Positions 23,221-34,630 of a DNA stretch of 64,000 bases are shown piece after piece (the stretch's first letter is position 1; each line of letters opens with the position of its first letter). The notes under the pieces were generated by a model that saw only the letters and a list, made by a program, of their open reading frames with translations, was not told the origin of the DNA and did not search any database. Origin of the DNA: Akebia trifoliata (Eukaryota > Streptophyta > Magnoliopsida > Ranunculales > Lardizabalaceae); assembly GCA_017979445.1 (NCBI GenBank), contig CM030719.1:26403996-26467995 (forward strand), read 5' to 3'. Both the position numbers and the translations under genes were made by a program.

Positions 23221-23929
23221 AATTAGAAAAAGGCTAAACAAACAAAAATCCATAGAAGGGTCTCTAATTTAACACAAACTAAACTGAAAACAACCAAAAC
23301 CTAGAGAATAAAATCACCTCTTAAAGAAGAAAAACAGGTCTGCAAAACAACTTCTTCCTCTGTTTCTCTTAGTTTTACGACCTTATCAGGATCTAACCGT
23401 AAGAAATGACCATTATTTAACATAAGAAAGGAAAAAAAAAACAAAGAATAAAAAATACAGACTTTCAAGTTTGAAGTCAATGTAATAAAGATGAAGTCTT
23501 CGACGTGAGTCTGGGTTCTTCAAGACACGTGCCTTTGATGATCTAGAAGGAAGCTCCGTTGATGATTGATGTAGAATTATATGGTCAGCGTTTTATGGGC
23601 AATCCAACCATACATGTCGCCCAGAACTATTTTTTAAAACTTTGCAGTGATTTAGACATACCACCCTGCGTTTTGGTGAATATTTGAGATACCTCTCTGT
23701 GTTTTTGTAAAATTTTTTTGCAAAGTTTTGAAGATCATACAAAATATAGTCGTGAATCGTGATAATATGACGCCCCATCATAGGACCATAAATCAATTGC
23801 ATCGGGATACACAAGAAAAGATTTATGATTATACATATCCCAAAACAAATGATCTACTATTCTATGATGGAGGAGCTCAGAAAATCATTACACTACAAAA
23901 TATGTTTTGAATTTCTTACCTTGTAAAAA

Positions 23930-24088
23930 GAGTCGTGTTGGAGTAATATTGAAACCTACATGTGGAGGAACACTCATAACATATATGCTTTTCATTCGTA
24001 TCTCGATGAAAAGCATCTATGATTTCATACATATACCCACAGTGATGTGAGAATCAAGGTACATTTTAATCTGACTATAACATTTTCT
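23930..24088. mobile_element. MITE family 1, copy 2
   Basis: The left arm reads gtcgtgttggagtaatattg. The right arm in reverse complement reads aaaatgttatagtcagatta and then gattctcacatcac. The core ttcgtatctcgatgaaaagc is shared with the copies at 20268 and 48249. Non-coding. Confidence 0.7.
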
Positions 24089-27000
24089 CTCCAAAAATCC
24101 TGTCTCCTTCTTGATATTTGATTATTGAAAAAAAAAAATTGAAGGTGAAAGGTAAAAATGTGACCATGTTCCACGATTAATTGAGAAATTGTCTATTAAT
24201 TCAATGATAGACCTTTAATTTCGAGATTTTTTTTTATAAATTTTTTATGAATTTGTTATAAAATTCAGATAGTTTTGTGACTATGTGTCATAGTAATTTT
24301 TTTCTAAATGCACCTTGACTTTGGGGCATAGTTTAACAACCCATTTAGTATCTTAATGGCCCCTCACAAGCTCAAATCTCCATGATTAAAAATTCAAATC
24401 ATTGAGATAGATCATTTAAATTATTGATCTTGACGATTTGAATCATTGACCTCAACTGTTCACAAGATTGATGATTTTTTATTGTTGATAAAAGGTCAAT
24501 CGTGACAATTAATTCAAAGGTTGATCTCAATAATTTGAATAGATAATCTGAATGATTGAAGGGAGTGAGGAGGCATTAAGAAAGAAAATATTTTTTTTAG
24601 TGCATTAAGTAATTTTTTTTATTATTATTATTAAATATTTGAGATACCCCTTCTTTCAAAATGACAACATACCCCTCAATCGTAGTCTTCTTTAAGGAGA
24701 GAGAAATAAAATGACCTGAATACCCATAAATTCGAGGCCTTCCTAAAAACCCTTGATTTTTCTTAAATTCAATGTCTTCAACATTTGATTGATTTGTAGG
24801 CCTATCTCCAAAGTTTGAGTGTGGACCTAAACATTAATCGGACTTAGTCTAAATCAAATCGATAGCTAAAAAGGCCTAAAAATATACCCAAACCTAGAGC
24901 AGATTTAGAGTGGGGGTTGTGGGGGCACTTGCCCCCATAAGAGTTTTTAAATTCTATGGATTAACATGCCATTGAGACGGACTTTAGGGGCGGATAAAGA
25001 AATCTATCACTATTGCCCCCATAAATTATTGTTCCACTCTTAGTTGCCCTCACAACTATTTTTTTTACTCTTAATTGTCCCCACAAATTTTTTTTCTACT
25101 CTTAATTACCCTCACACGAGTGAAATCTTGGCTCTGCCCTTGCCCAAACCTGCTCCATAATGGCCTAACCCGGGTCAAGACCCAATTCATTGACAGTCCT
25201 ATCTATTTGATAAAGACATCCATCTCATTTATTTAGAAAATAAATTTGTTAAGAAATCAAGTAATTAAGTGGTCATATTGTCGCAAGAACTGTATTTTGC
25301 CAAAAAAAAAAAAAAGAGGATTTTTTGGTAAGAGATTGAAGACAAGGTCATCTCGATCATTCTTACAAAGAAGACTATTGTCAAACTCATGATTGTGTTA
25401 CAAATAAAGAAAGTGAAAGATTAAAGAGTCCAACTAACTTTGTACGGCACAAATATTTAGAGGGTAAAGAGCACTTTACGGAACCATAGATGCTTCTCAC
25501 TCGTATGCTATGCTTCTATAAACACATCCACGTCAGCAATGCCCCCGAACGATGTGAATTTCAATGTTGAGCATTTTCCTTTTTCCAATAATGAATCCTG
25601 AGAATAGTAACATGAGTATGAATATTAAGAGACCGATTGAAGAAACCCTCTTCATTACAAGGTACGTGGCATTTTAAATTTATTTTACACCCTTACATTT
25701 CTAGTAAAATTTGAAATACCTCATTAAAAATGTCACGTGTAATCCAATGCCAAGGGGTTCTTCAAAATTTTAAAGTAGGTTGCCCGCTTCATAGTTTTTT
25801 CCGAATATGCAAAGTTGTGCTCGCTATTCTACCAACAACTTCATAGGATTCAATAGGCCAATTACCTTGAGATGCCAACACTTCTTAAGTTTCTCGAGAA
25901 ATGATATAATCATCTAAAGATGAACAAACTTTTCAAAGATGCACTTTTGTCTTTCAACATTTTTTGATAGATAAAACTGACTCATAAGAAATAGTTGTTG
26001 AGTAGACCGACCCGAAAAATACAAAAGAGAGAATAGTGGAAAAAGCAAAAAGACGATAGAGAAAAGAAAAACAGCACCCCTCAAGGAGGTTCTAAATTAC
26101 AAACGAGGTCCCATCTTAGAAGGAAGGTCTCGGAGAAAGTTCCCTTAGATTCTTTGAATAACTTTTTCCACAAGAAAAAAAACCCAATACCGAGAAATTT
26201 TCAAGATTGAAGATACATTTTTTATAAAAAAATAAAAAATAAACTAAAAAAATCAAAGATTTTTTGCAAGAAGTTCAACATGCATAGTGTTGAATTGTTT
26301 AAAAAAAGATAAAATACCGAAATGTTGAAGAGATCGTGGATAAGGAAAACACTAGGCTTCAATGATGTTTGAGATTCTCCATCAAATAAACACTTAGACG
26401 AGAGAATGTTTCCTAGAGATTCTCAAAAGAAATGGATCCCTAGGAGAGAGCTTAGGATTTAAACAATCCCGTCTTGATGATTTGCATTTGAATAGACTAA
26501 CCTATAAATTTGATTAAGACGATTTCTATTAACACCATTGAGGTATTGTGGACTCTTGCATTGAACAAGTACATGAAGTGTGCATGTAATAAGGGGATTT
26601 GGGTGAGATATGATGCTCTAACAGGCCAGTTGCCTTGGCCTTGCTAGTCGGGCCCATGGTCTAGATCATCAAAACAGAAGAAGAAAAGAACTACATGAAG
26701 TGTGTAGAAAATTAAAAGTTTGATACATTGTTTTTCGTCCACCTAGTGAGATATTACATTGTTTGAATGTTCACGAGGTTGGTGAATCCATATGACAGTA
26801 CCACAAGGCCTTTTTTCAGGAGGCATCACCCTTTTTGTGTTAGTGGGAACAAAAAACATAAATCTCTTTGCAGGTTAGCTTTGCATTATTTGATTTATGG
26901 GCTCCATTCAAACTCATTCTCTTGCAATTGTTGATTGTAATGGGTTAAAATTTGTTGAGCCCAATAACCCTATCTTTTCGGGCTCAAGATGAAAGCCCTA

Positions 27001-27500
27001 ACACTTATTTTTCAGATGGGCTGGACTAGCATGCCAGTAGGCCCAATTAACAACCCTATGTTTAAGGGGAGGAAAGTATTCCAAATCTTGTTATTTTATG
27101 ATTGCTTGGGTTGGAACTTCTATGGTGGCAAGGACAAGTGGTGCTTGTCATGAGTTAAATAAATCAATTGGTGGTCCTAACAAGTTGTTTGGAATGCAAT
27201 TTAAATTGATCAAAATATGTGTATTTTTGTTTTCTTGTTTAAAACTTAGCCATCAATCAATGATATAATAGATGTGGAGCAACATTGTTAATTTTCTAAA
27301 TAGGCATGTAATGTTACACTTAGCTAAATGACATGAAAGAAAACAAAGTATGTCTTCCACGGTGAGGATTGCTTTTATGGAATCCTTATATACCTTCAGG
27401 ATCATTTCACTAACTGTTTAGATCTTGATCTTTTTCTTTACCTCAAACTCTTTCCTTAACAGGTTATTTATCAAAAATACTTTGGAGCTCAAATTAAATA
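24089..27500. other. Gene-free stretch with repeat remnants
   Basis: No gene is recognised. A truncated MITE family 1 copy lies at 25484-25572 (accatagatgcttctcactc at the left, cacatccacgtcagcaatgc at the right). A palindromic gggggcacttgcccccat motif at about 24921 recurs near 55827 and may mark another repeat family. The rest is AT-rich and unassigned. Confidence 0.5.
25484..25572. mobile_element. MITE family 1, copy 3 (truncated)
   Basis: Only the core and right arm are kept: accatagatgcttctcactc, a damaged centre, acatccacgtcagcaatgcc and ttcaatgttgagcattttcc. The left terminal arm is missing. Confidence 0.5.
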
Positions 27501-27514
27501 ATAATTTAACTTTA

Positions 27515-27735
27515 AGAGATTGGCTTAGTGGCAAGCCAAGCCTTGATAAGCTCCTCTGGAAGAGAAGGTCAAGTGTTCGAAACCCTATGAAGAAATGAAT
27601 TCCTTGGGAGCACCTTTTAGGGTCTAGTTGACCCTCGACTCAACCAGCTATACATAGGACTTTCCGAGGGGGTGGTGCGTGTGATCTTGGGATTACTCTC
27701 ACCTAAAGGCTGGGATTACCCACAATAAGAGAGAA
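27515..27735 (+). repeat. tRNA-derived SINE
   Basis: An A-box-like motif (tggcttagtgg, 27521-27531) is followed by a B-box-like motif (gtgttcgaaac, 27573-27583), then a tRNA-unrelated body and an A-rich tail (gagagaataataaaagatgg). This arrangement is that of a plant tRNA-derived SINE. No acceptor stem pairing is seen, so it is not a tRNA gene. Confidence 0.55.
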
Positions 27736-27854
27736 TAATAAAAGATGGTAATTTAGTAGTCCCTTTAGCAAAAATTAAATGAATCTTCTATGATTAGTTT
27801 TTCCCTCGTTTTTAAAAATTTTAACATTTATCTAGTAAATTCTAACAAATTTTC

Positions 27855-28190
27855 TTGAAGTGAGCTTAGGCCCTATTTATGCGGCAAATCATTTGCAAAT
27901 GCAAATAATTTTCTGAAATCAATTTTGTTGGTGCTTGGTTATGCAATGCAAATGATTTGCATTGTAAAAAAATTGCATGGATCACCTAAATTCCTAAGGA
28001 ATTTTAGCAAAAGATTTGCGGCACAAAAACTTACACAAATCATTTGCAAAATCACTATGGAATTTTTTATGCAAAGACCAATCCCAAAAAAAGATTTGCA
28101 AGAGATTTCCCAATGATTACCAAGCAGTAGTAAACCAATCATCACAAATCATTAGTACTGCAAAACATTTGCAAATGCACTAAGCAAGAC
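27855..28190. mobile_element. MITE-like inverted-repeat element
   Basis: The left end ggccctatttatgcggcaaa continues tcatttgcaaatg. The right end in reverse complement reads gggtcttgcttagtgcattt then gcaaatg. The interior repeats the words atttgcaaa and gatttgca many times. The similarity of the ends is imperfect and no clear target duplication is seen. Confidence 0.45.
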
Positions 28191-28191
28191 C

Positions 28192-28396
28192 CATGGTTTT
28201 AAATCCATACCCAATACTGAGTCGTCTCGGACAAGTTTTCCGATATGTTTGAGATGTCTCGTTCAAAAAATCAAAAATTGAATGTGAGTCCTAAATCTCG
28301 GTAAAAAAAGTGATTTTGTGAGTTGGTCTCGTTCAACTCCGATACTGAGTTAACTCAGGCAATACGTCTCGGTCTTGGACAAGTTTTAAAACCATG
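28192..28396. mobile_element. Small MITE with CATGGTTTTAAA ends
   Basis: The element starts catggttttaaat and ends gttttaaaaccatg, a near-perfect 13-bp inverted repeat. The 205-bp interior has a gactcagt/gtctcgg-rich sequence and no coding potential. It abuts the element ending at 28190. Confidence 0.55.
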
Positions 28397-28651
28397 GCAA
28401 GGCCTTAGTTGCAATGATTCCATAAATTATGAGATTCTACTATACCACTTTCTATAGTTGTAATTGATTTGTAGTCTAGAATCCCCCAAAAACTTAGCCA
28501 ATGATCTTTGAATTATTATCTAGACTTATGTGTTATGTCTATACTAGCACATCTTGTCTCAAAATCTTGGGACTCCATCGGTCACCTCTTATATTGAGAT
28601 GACATGGGTATAATAGGGAATTGAATCATACTTATAACCCTTAAAAATTGT

Positions 28652-28709
28652 AGTTTAAATTACTAGTCAGTATCAAAGTTAGTTTAAATTACTAGTCAGT
28701 ATCAAAGTT
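28652..28709. repeat. Perfect 29-bp tandem duplication
   Basis: The 29-bp unit beginning agtttaaattactagtcagt is present twice without any mismatch, at 28652-28680 and 28681-28709, which points to a recent duplication or an assembly effect. Confidence 0.9.
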
Positions 28710-29187
28710 AGCTTGAAATATTTTGGATCATCATCAAAACCTAATAAGGATTTGGGGTCAGCTAATCAATCACATTTGTGTCATATTTCATTTACCCTAA
28801 GTATGCATTTGGGCAAGATATTGTGTTTCAACGAGCCAATTGCATCCTCTATGCTAGTAGGGTTTGTCAATGGAGTGGTATCAGTCCAATAAGGATTGGA
28901 TCAAGTCTAGACTGATCCGATAGGTATCAGATTGATCCCTTATCATATCGAGTTTTTATTGGAACTCGATATTAAGATCCAGATCCAATTCAAGGCCAAA
29001 ATTTATATAATAAAACACGACTGAGTTGAAACAATTATATGTGACACACGTCCAACTAACTATAGTGTTCTGGGAGATAAATCCAACTAGAACAAACCTC
29101 CCATCATCTATATTTTATAGGTTAAATCTCCCATCAAGTTATAGTGTCATGAGATTTAGTTTATTTTCTTTATTTTTCACTTCTTCT

Positions 29188-29640
29188 AATTTTATTATAT
29201 TTTTTCTTTTATACCTTTAATGCATGTTATTATTTTTCATTTTTTATCTTTTCAATCTCAATTTTTGTAATAATACCCCTTGAACTCTATTTTTTTCCAC
29301 TTTTTTTATCCCCTTAACCCAAAAAAGGATGTCTCATTCTAACTTTATTATTTTTTCTCTTTTACCCTTTAATTCATTTTATTGTTTTTCATCTCTTATC
29401 TCTTTAATTTCAATTCTTTTTAATAATACCCCTTTCATCAAATTATAATTTTTTAGGATTCACTTTATTTCATTTATTTTTCACCTCCTCTAACTTTACT
29501 ATATTTTTTTCTTTTATCCCTTTAATCAACTTTATAATTTGTTATCTTTTACTTTTTTAATCTCATTTTTTTTTAAATAATAGTACCCTTCCAACTTTAT
29601 TATCTTTTTTTTCTCTTTTACCTCTTAACCCAAGAGAGGA
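29188..29640. repeat. Pyrimidine-rich tandem repeat, about 152-bp period
   Basis: Units begin with aactttatta(t)-type motifs at about 29188, 29341 and 29492, with a short partial unit at 29599. Each carries ttttctcttttaccctttaa and later aataatacccctt. The plus strand is almost purely T/C-rich. Confidence 0.7.
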
Positions 29641-29694
29641 TGCCTGTGCCCTAGGGCATGGGTGAACTTTAGTTTAAATAAACTTTATATATCT

Positions 29695-29698
<4 letters not shown>

Positions 29699-29744
<46 letters not shown>

Positions 29745-29759
29745 ATATAATATAATATA
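29699..29759. repeat. TA microsatellite
   Basis: An uninterrupted run of about 20 TA units is followed by several ataata-type units (tataatataa). Confidence 0.95.
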
Positions 29760-30372
29760 CTTTATATACTTTCTAATATATTATCGGATTAGGACATAAT
29801 TGATCCAGATTTGTTTTATTAAAATATCAGATCGAAACCTTATCGGAGTCCAAAACATCATCCATAACCAAAGTTATTGGATCAGAATAGATCGGATTTT
29901 GAGACCCACCAGATCCATTGATATCCCTTCGACTAGTCGGGCATATGATCCAAACAGCCCATGATAAAAAAAAATTATCACGATTCTCCATTAAGTTTTT
30001 ATTTTTTCTAAAACCACATTTTGTGAATGAAAGCGTAATCATATCTAAATTCACTAACTTGAGTCATGTTCTTTTGGGTTTTCTTTTTTCTAATAAAACC
30101 ATTAGCTAATATATTCTTCTTGAATGACCCTTTCAAACTTACTAAGCGCCAAAAAAGAAAATAGTGTAGCAGGTTGCACAATATTCCCAGATGGAGCTTG
30201 TCTTCTCCCCCTGGCCTCTGTCCCATTAGAATTCTATAGTTTAAATAAATAAATTCAACGAAGATATTTCAAAGTCGTGGTCTGTGTTTCTTAGCTAAAT
30301 CTAAATCATGAAAATAGTTAATCTAATAAAGAATTTTCTATTTGGAGTATCTTCACTTACAATAATAATAAA

Positions 30373-30657
30373 AGAAGCAGATCCTCCATAGCACCCTATA
30401 GCACAGATCCAACGGATGAGAGAGAGTTATCTTGAAAAATAAAATTAACATCTCAGCCTCTTGTGATTATGATTTATATTTAATTTAAAAAAAAAAAAAA
30501 ATCAAAAAACAGTTTTTTTCCCAGATCCATGTCTTTGAAAATTAACGGCTACTGAACACCCAATATTTTAAGTGTGGGATCTAAGTGTATGGATGATGTC
30601 GTGCTCTTTCAACCGTTGGATCTATGCTACTGGGTGCCATACAAAGCATCCGCTTCC
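30373..30657. mobile_element. MITE with about 45-bp inverted ends
   Basis: The left end agaagcagatcctccatagc continues accctatagcacagatccaa. The right end in reverse complement reads ggaagcggatgctttgtatg then gcacccagtagcatagatcc. The flanks aataataaa and aatagtaac could be a diverged 9-bp target duplication, as in MULE-type elements. Non-coding. Confidence 0.65.
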
Positions 30658-31975
30658 AATAGTAACATGGTTAGTGGTTGTTGACTCAAAATAATTACCA
30701 AAATCTATAAAGGGAGAGTTAATTATTTATACTCAGGATTTGGCCATTTTATTGCTACAAGAAACTATTTATTTTCTCTACTAGTCTTATAATAATAAAA
30801 TGATCATAATTCACAATTAGTTTGATTGAAAATCAATAAATATTTTCAAACCCTAGATTTAGGGAGTGTATGATTGCAAACAAAATATTCTCTCATAAAA
30901 TTGATTTGCGGATAAAATGTAATTTTTGAGATAACCCTTATTGGCACTTGATTGAATACAAGAAAAAGAGATTTGGTTTCTACCTTTTTGGGGTGAGGAT
31001 AATCATCACAAAGAACAAATTCAAATTTTTTAGCCCGACAAAAAATCATTTTCTGTGGGATCAGTTCGACCAGTATTTTCTCCCCTTGATGGGAAAATGA
31101 TGGTCCCTCAAAAGATGATTAATTATTCCAATAAATACGTAATCAAAATTTATCGTAAAATATATTTTCTATAAAAGATAATTTTTTCCAAGATTTTGGT
31201 GTGTTTAGAGTGATCTAAACTAGTGACGAATACAGTCACATATTCACATTTTATTATTAAGCAAACGTCGTGAAAGTGATATGAAAATCTAATACTCTCA
31301 TATAAGTGGTATGAAAGGCTTATTGATATCTAATCGTATCGTATTAGTGGCCAAACAAGTAACACCACCAAATCTTTATTAATAAAATGAAATGTTTACA
31401 TAGTCATATTAGTTTGTCGTCGCAGTAATATAATATGCAATTGCCGACTTTTCATGATTAATTAATCTTCTTTAATAATATTGTATAAACATAACAACTT
31501 AGTTTTATATGTCAACGCAATACTTCCAAGTCCAACAGTTTGATTGGTCATTAATCAATATTTTTCATAAAATACTATTTGTTCTTACCATGGTTTAAGA
31601 TAAGTTGTATTCAAACTTGCACAAGTTCGCATTGAGGGTCAAGGGATGATTATGGAATAGACGTAAGCTAAAGTAATTGGGTATTCGTTGATCCTTTCAT
31701 AATTGATCCAAAATATGGATAAAAGATTTGTGATATTGATCTTCTATGGTGCTGGGGTAATATGGGTTTCCAAGTCTTCTGATAGGAACGATAGCCAGTC
31801 TAGAGAAACTGTTAGAGAACTTGATCGAGGGTCTAGAGTCTACGTCCGAATAGAGAATTAATGATGGGGTCGTCTTTAATGATCTTGAAATTATTTTTTG
31901 TTTCTAGACTCTGAATGAGGTTAACTTTTCAATTATACCCCTAACTTGATGGGATTGAAACTATGATAATTTTAT
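30658..31975. other. Gene-free stretch
   Basis: AT-rich sequence. I see no gene, clear repeat or element boundary. Confidence 0.5.
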
Positions 31976-32103
31976 AGAGATGCTATTGCCGCACCAAATT
32001 TTACTAATGCCACTCCAATTCTTATGTAAATCACCAAAGAATTGCACACGATGCGGAATTGGTGTTGGATTAGTAAAAGTTGGTGTGACAATAGTAACTC
32101 TCT
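31976..32103. mobile_element. Short MITE, about 125 bp
   Basis: The left arm gagatgctattgccgcacca continues aattttactaatgccactcc. The right arm in reverse complement reads gagagttactattgtcacac then caacttttactaatccaaca. The two arms meet around a short loop. Non-coding. Confidence 0.65.
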
Positions 32104-32174
32104 AATTTTAATGACTTTTGATTAATCTACTCATCTCATTGGGTCAACGATCTAGTAATTCGATTTGTTTAAAT

Positions 32175-32941
32175 TAGGGGTGCAACTTGGTTCGGGTTGG
32201 TTTGGATTAGAGCAAAATCAGAACCGAACCGATCAAGATCGGTTCCATCATATGAGAACCAGAATCGAACCGAATTGTTCTAAAATCGAACTAATCCAAA
32301 CCGACCTTTATTTGGTTTGGTTCGGTTCCATGGGTTGCGAAGAGACTTACGGTTTGGTCGTGAATCACAGCCGTAGAGGGAGAGAAATTAGCTGGTGGCA
32401 GGCTGGCAGTCGGTCGCAGAGACGAGAGAGAGAGAGATTGATCGGTCGGTGGCAGCCGCTGGCAACCACTGGTGGCAGGTCGTAGAGACAATCGAGAGTG
32501 AGAGACAAGCGATCAGTCGGTGCAAGCTGGCAACCGCTGGCAACAGGTCGCAGAGACCAGCGAGAGTAACGAGAGAGGAGAGAGAGAGAGAGAGAGAGAG
32601 AGATTAATTGATTGATTCATAGGTCGGTGGCAGGCTGGCAGCCGCTGGCAACAAGTTGCAGAGACGCGAGAGAGACGAGAGAGGGTTAGGTTAGTTTTTA
32701 TAAAAATTAAAATTTAAAAATTAAATATAAATTAAATATTTTATTTAAAATTAATAGGAATTCGATTTTTGGTTTGGTTCGGATTTTTATATTACCTGAA
32801 CCGAGAACCGAACCGAATTCATCGATTTTTTATTTTCTAAATCCGAAATCGAACTGATATTAATTTAAATCGAACCAAACCAATCCAAATTTCACGGTTT
32901 GGTTCGATTCTCGGTTTGAACCGAATTAAGTTGCACCCCTA
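32175..32941. mobile_element. hAT-type non-autonomous element, 767 bp, with 8-bp target duplication
   Basis: The ends are a perfect 12-bp inverted repeat, TAGGGGTGCAAC and GTTGCACCCCTA. They are flanked by gtttaaat (32167-32174) and gtttaaac (32942-32949), a 7-of-8 match with the 8-bp duplication typical of hAT elements. The subterminal parts are rich in ggttcggtt/ccgaacc words on both strands. The centre (32390-32690) has about four tandem variants of a ggtggcaggctggcagccgc / gtcgcagagac / (ga)n unit. The open frames in it are repeat-derived, not genes. Confidence 0.85.
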
Positions 32942-32950
32942 GTTTAAACC

Positions 32951-33115
32951 CCAAGAGTTGGTGAGATGGCCAAGATCAGGCCTTAGGAGGCCCCCTTAAG
33001 AGTCACTCTTTGAGAAATTACTTAATGCGAGTGGGAGGAGAGGACTGCAAGTGCCTCAAGGATTAATTAGATTCTAAGAGATTCGAATACCTCAATTCTA
33101 TAAAATAAAATAAAA
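32951..33115 (+). repeat. SINE family 2, copy 1
   Basis: It begins ccaagagttggtgagatggc and ends gattcgaatacctcaattct followed by an A-rich tail (ataaaataaaataaaaaaaa). The same head and tail occur on the minus strand at 62701-62895. It starts directly after the hAT element's target duplication. The middle is diverged from the other copy. Confidence 0.6.
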
Positions 33116-33837
33116 AAAATTATCTAATTTTTGGATCAACCCATATTTTATGAATCTTCTAAGCCGATGATGGATCACTTGAAAATAGTTGAATGATATA
33201 TTTTTCTACAAAAACCCGAATTTGAGCCATAGATGACTTCTAGAGATTTTAAATAATTTACCTAGAATATAAGATCCTTTCTAGAGTTTCACAATTTTAA
33301 TATCTACAATATTTGCAACTAACCGATCCCAAGCCCGGGCACTATGGTTAAGTGATTCACATCAATATTAAAATAATTGAATAAGATTTAAGTAATTCTT
33401 GGTAAATGTGGGCCATTCTCCATTTTGTGGTCAAGCTTGGTTACCTAAACTAATTTTATTGCAAGAAATCCGACACTCTCTTGCTAGTCCCTATTTGATG
33501 TCTAGTAGGCAACAACATCAAATCTTATTTTTTTTAAAATAAAACTACAAAGACAAATGCCACAATAAATTATTATTAAGATTATTATATCAAATAATCA
33601 AAATAGTTTTTATGTTAAAAAATTACTTGAAATACATGATCCTATACCTAAGTCTCCACGCATTCCATCCAAAATAAAATCAGCGGAACTTCCCCGTCGT
33701 TAGAACTCTTAATCACCTTCACTCTAGTTAGGGCATAGAGTTTTGAACTAGTTGCCAACTTGATACAATTCTCTTCTTTTTACTTGAAACCAACAATATT
33801 ATAGTTTGAAGGGAAGGCCTGCGACACAACCCATATT

Positions 33838-34378
33838 TAGGACTGCAACTTGGGCAGGCTGGCTCGAACTCAACTTGGGCTCAACTAAACCTCAATTCGG
33901 ATTGAGGGTTTGGGCAACCCAATTCAACTCGAGCCCGATGTTGTACTCTAATATATTGAAAATTTTATATCAATTATATATTTTAAAAATATTTTTGTAA
34001 TTATTTCTTCTTACATATATTTGAAGTGAAGCATCGTCAAGATTTTCTTTTATTTAGCTCTTCGACTGCATCTTATTGTAATAACTTGTGGACAATTGAA
34101 TGTTATTCACAGGCTTTGATTTAATATGATTTGTCTAAATATTGTTTTAATGATTGATTTGAAGGTTGTATGAAATTTTATTTTTTATGTTATATTTCTT
34201 TTATAAGATATAAAATATATTTACTGATTAAAAGGAAATTAGGGTTTGTTTTTCAACGAGCCCAACCTGCCCAAAATTACTTGACTCGAGTTAACCTGAG
34301 TCATGAGCTCGGATTGAGGGTTTTGCCACCTAGGTTGAGCATGGGTTTACCCTCTAACCCGTCGAGGTTGCTGCCTTA
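33838..34378. mobile_element. hAT-type non-autonomous element, 541 bp
   Basis: The left end taggactgcaacttgggc and the right end in reverse complement taaggcagcaacctcgac form an imperfect inverted repeat. They are flanked by cccatatt (33830-33837) and cccatatc (34379-34386), a 7-of-8 target duplication. Subterminal parts repeat gggcaacc, ctcgag and gggttt words. Short open frames inside match no transposase. Confidence 0.65.
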
Positions 34379-34438
34379 CCCATATCTCTAAAATTGCATG
34401 TAACACATTCATTTGGTTGGGGGGAGGGAGCTCCTAAC

Positions 34439-34630
34439 TTTCACAAGTTAGGACTTCAGGCCCAACTCTTTTAAATTGACATTAAATACCCCTCAACCTT
34501 GTCAGATTTGTCTTGGTACGAGCATTTTACGGAATTTCACAAGTTAGGACTTCAAGCCCAACTCTTTTAAATTGACATTAAATACCCCTCAACCTTGTCA
34601 GATTTGTCTTGGTACGAGCAGTTTTACACA
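34439..34630. repeat. 96-bp tandem duplication
   Basis: Two near-identical copies start tttcacaagttaggacttca at 34439 and 34535. They share the whole run to tcttggtacgagca. Differences are few (for example cagg versus caag). Confidence 0.9.

Larger units (their letters stand above)
28860..29925. other. Possible large inverted-repeat element with repeat-rich interior
   Basis: The left end gggtttgtcaatgga and the right end tccattgatatccc are roughly inverted. A related terminus, tccattgacaaccc, occurs at about 49205 in the germin-like flank. The interior holds the pyrimidine-rich repeat and a TA microsatellite. No gene is seen. The boundaries are tentative. Confidence 0.3.

Noticed and set aside
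23888..23910. Second CACTA terminus (cactacaaaatatg)
   Set aside because: No partner end and no target duplication were found nearby; the motif is short enough to occur by chance.
32165..32607. Open frames rich in GRS and RER words
   Set aside because: They derive from (ga)n and tandem units in the hAT element.
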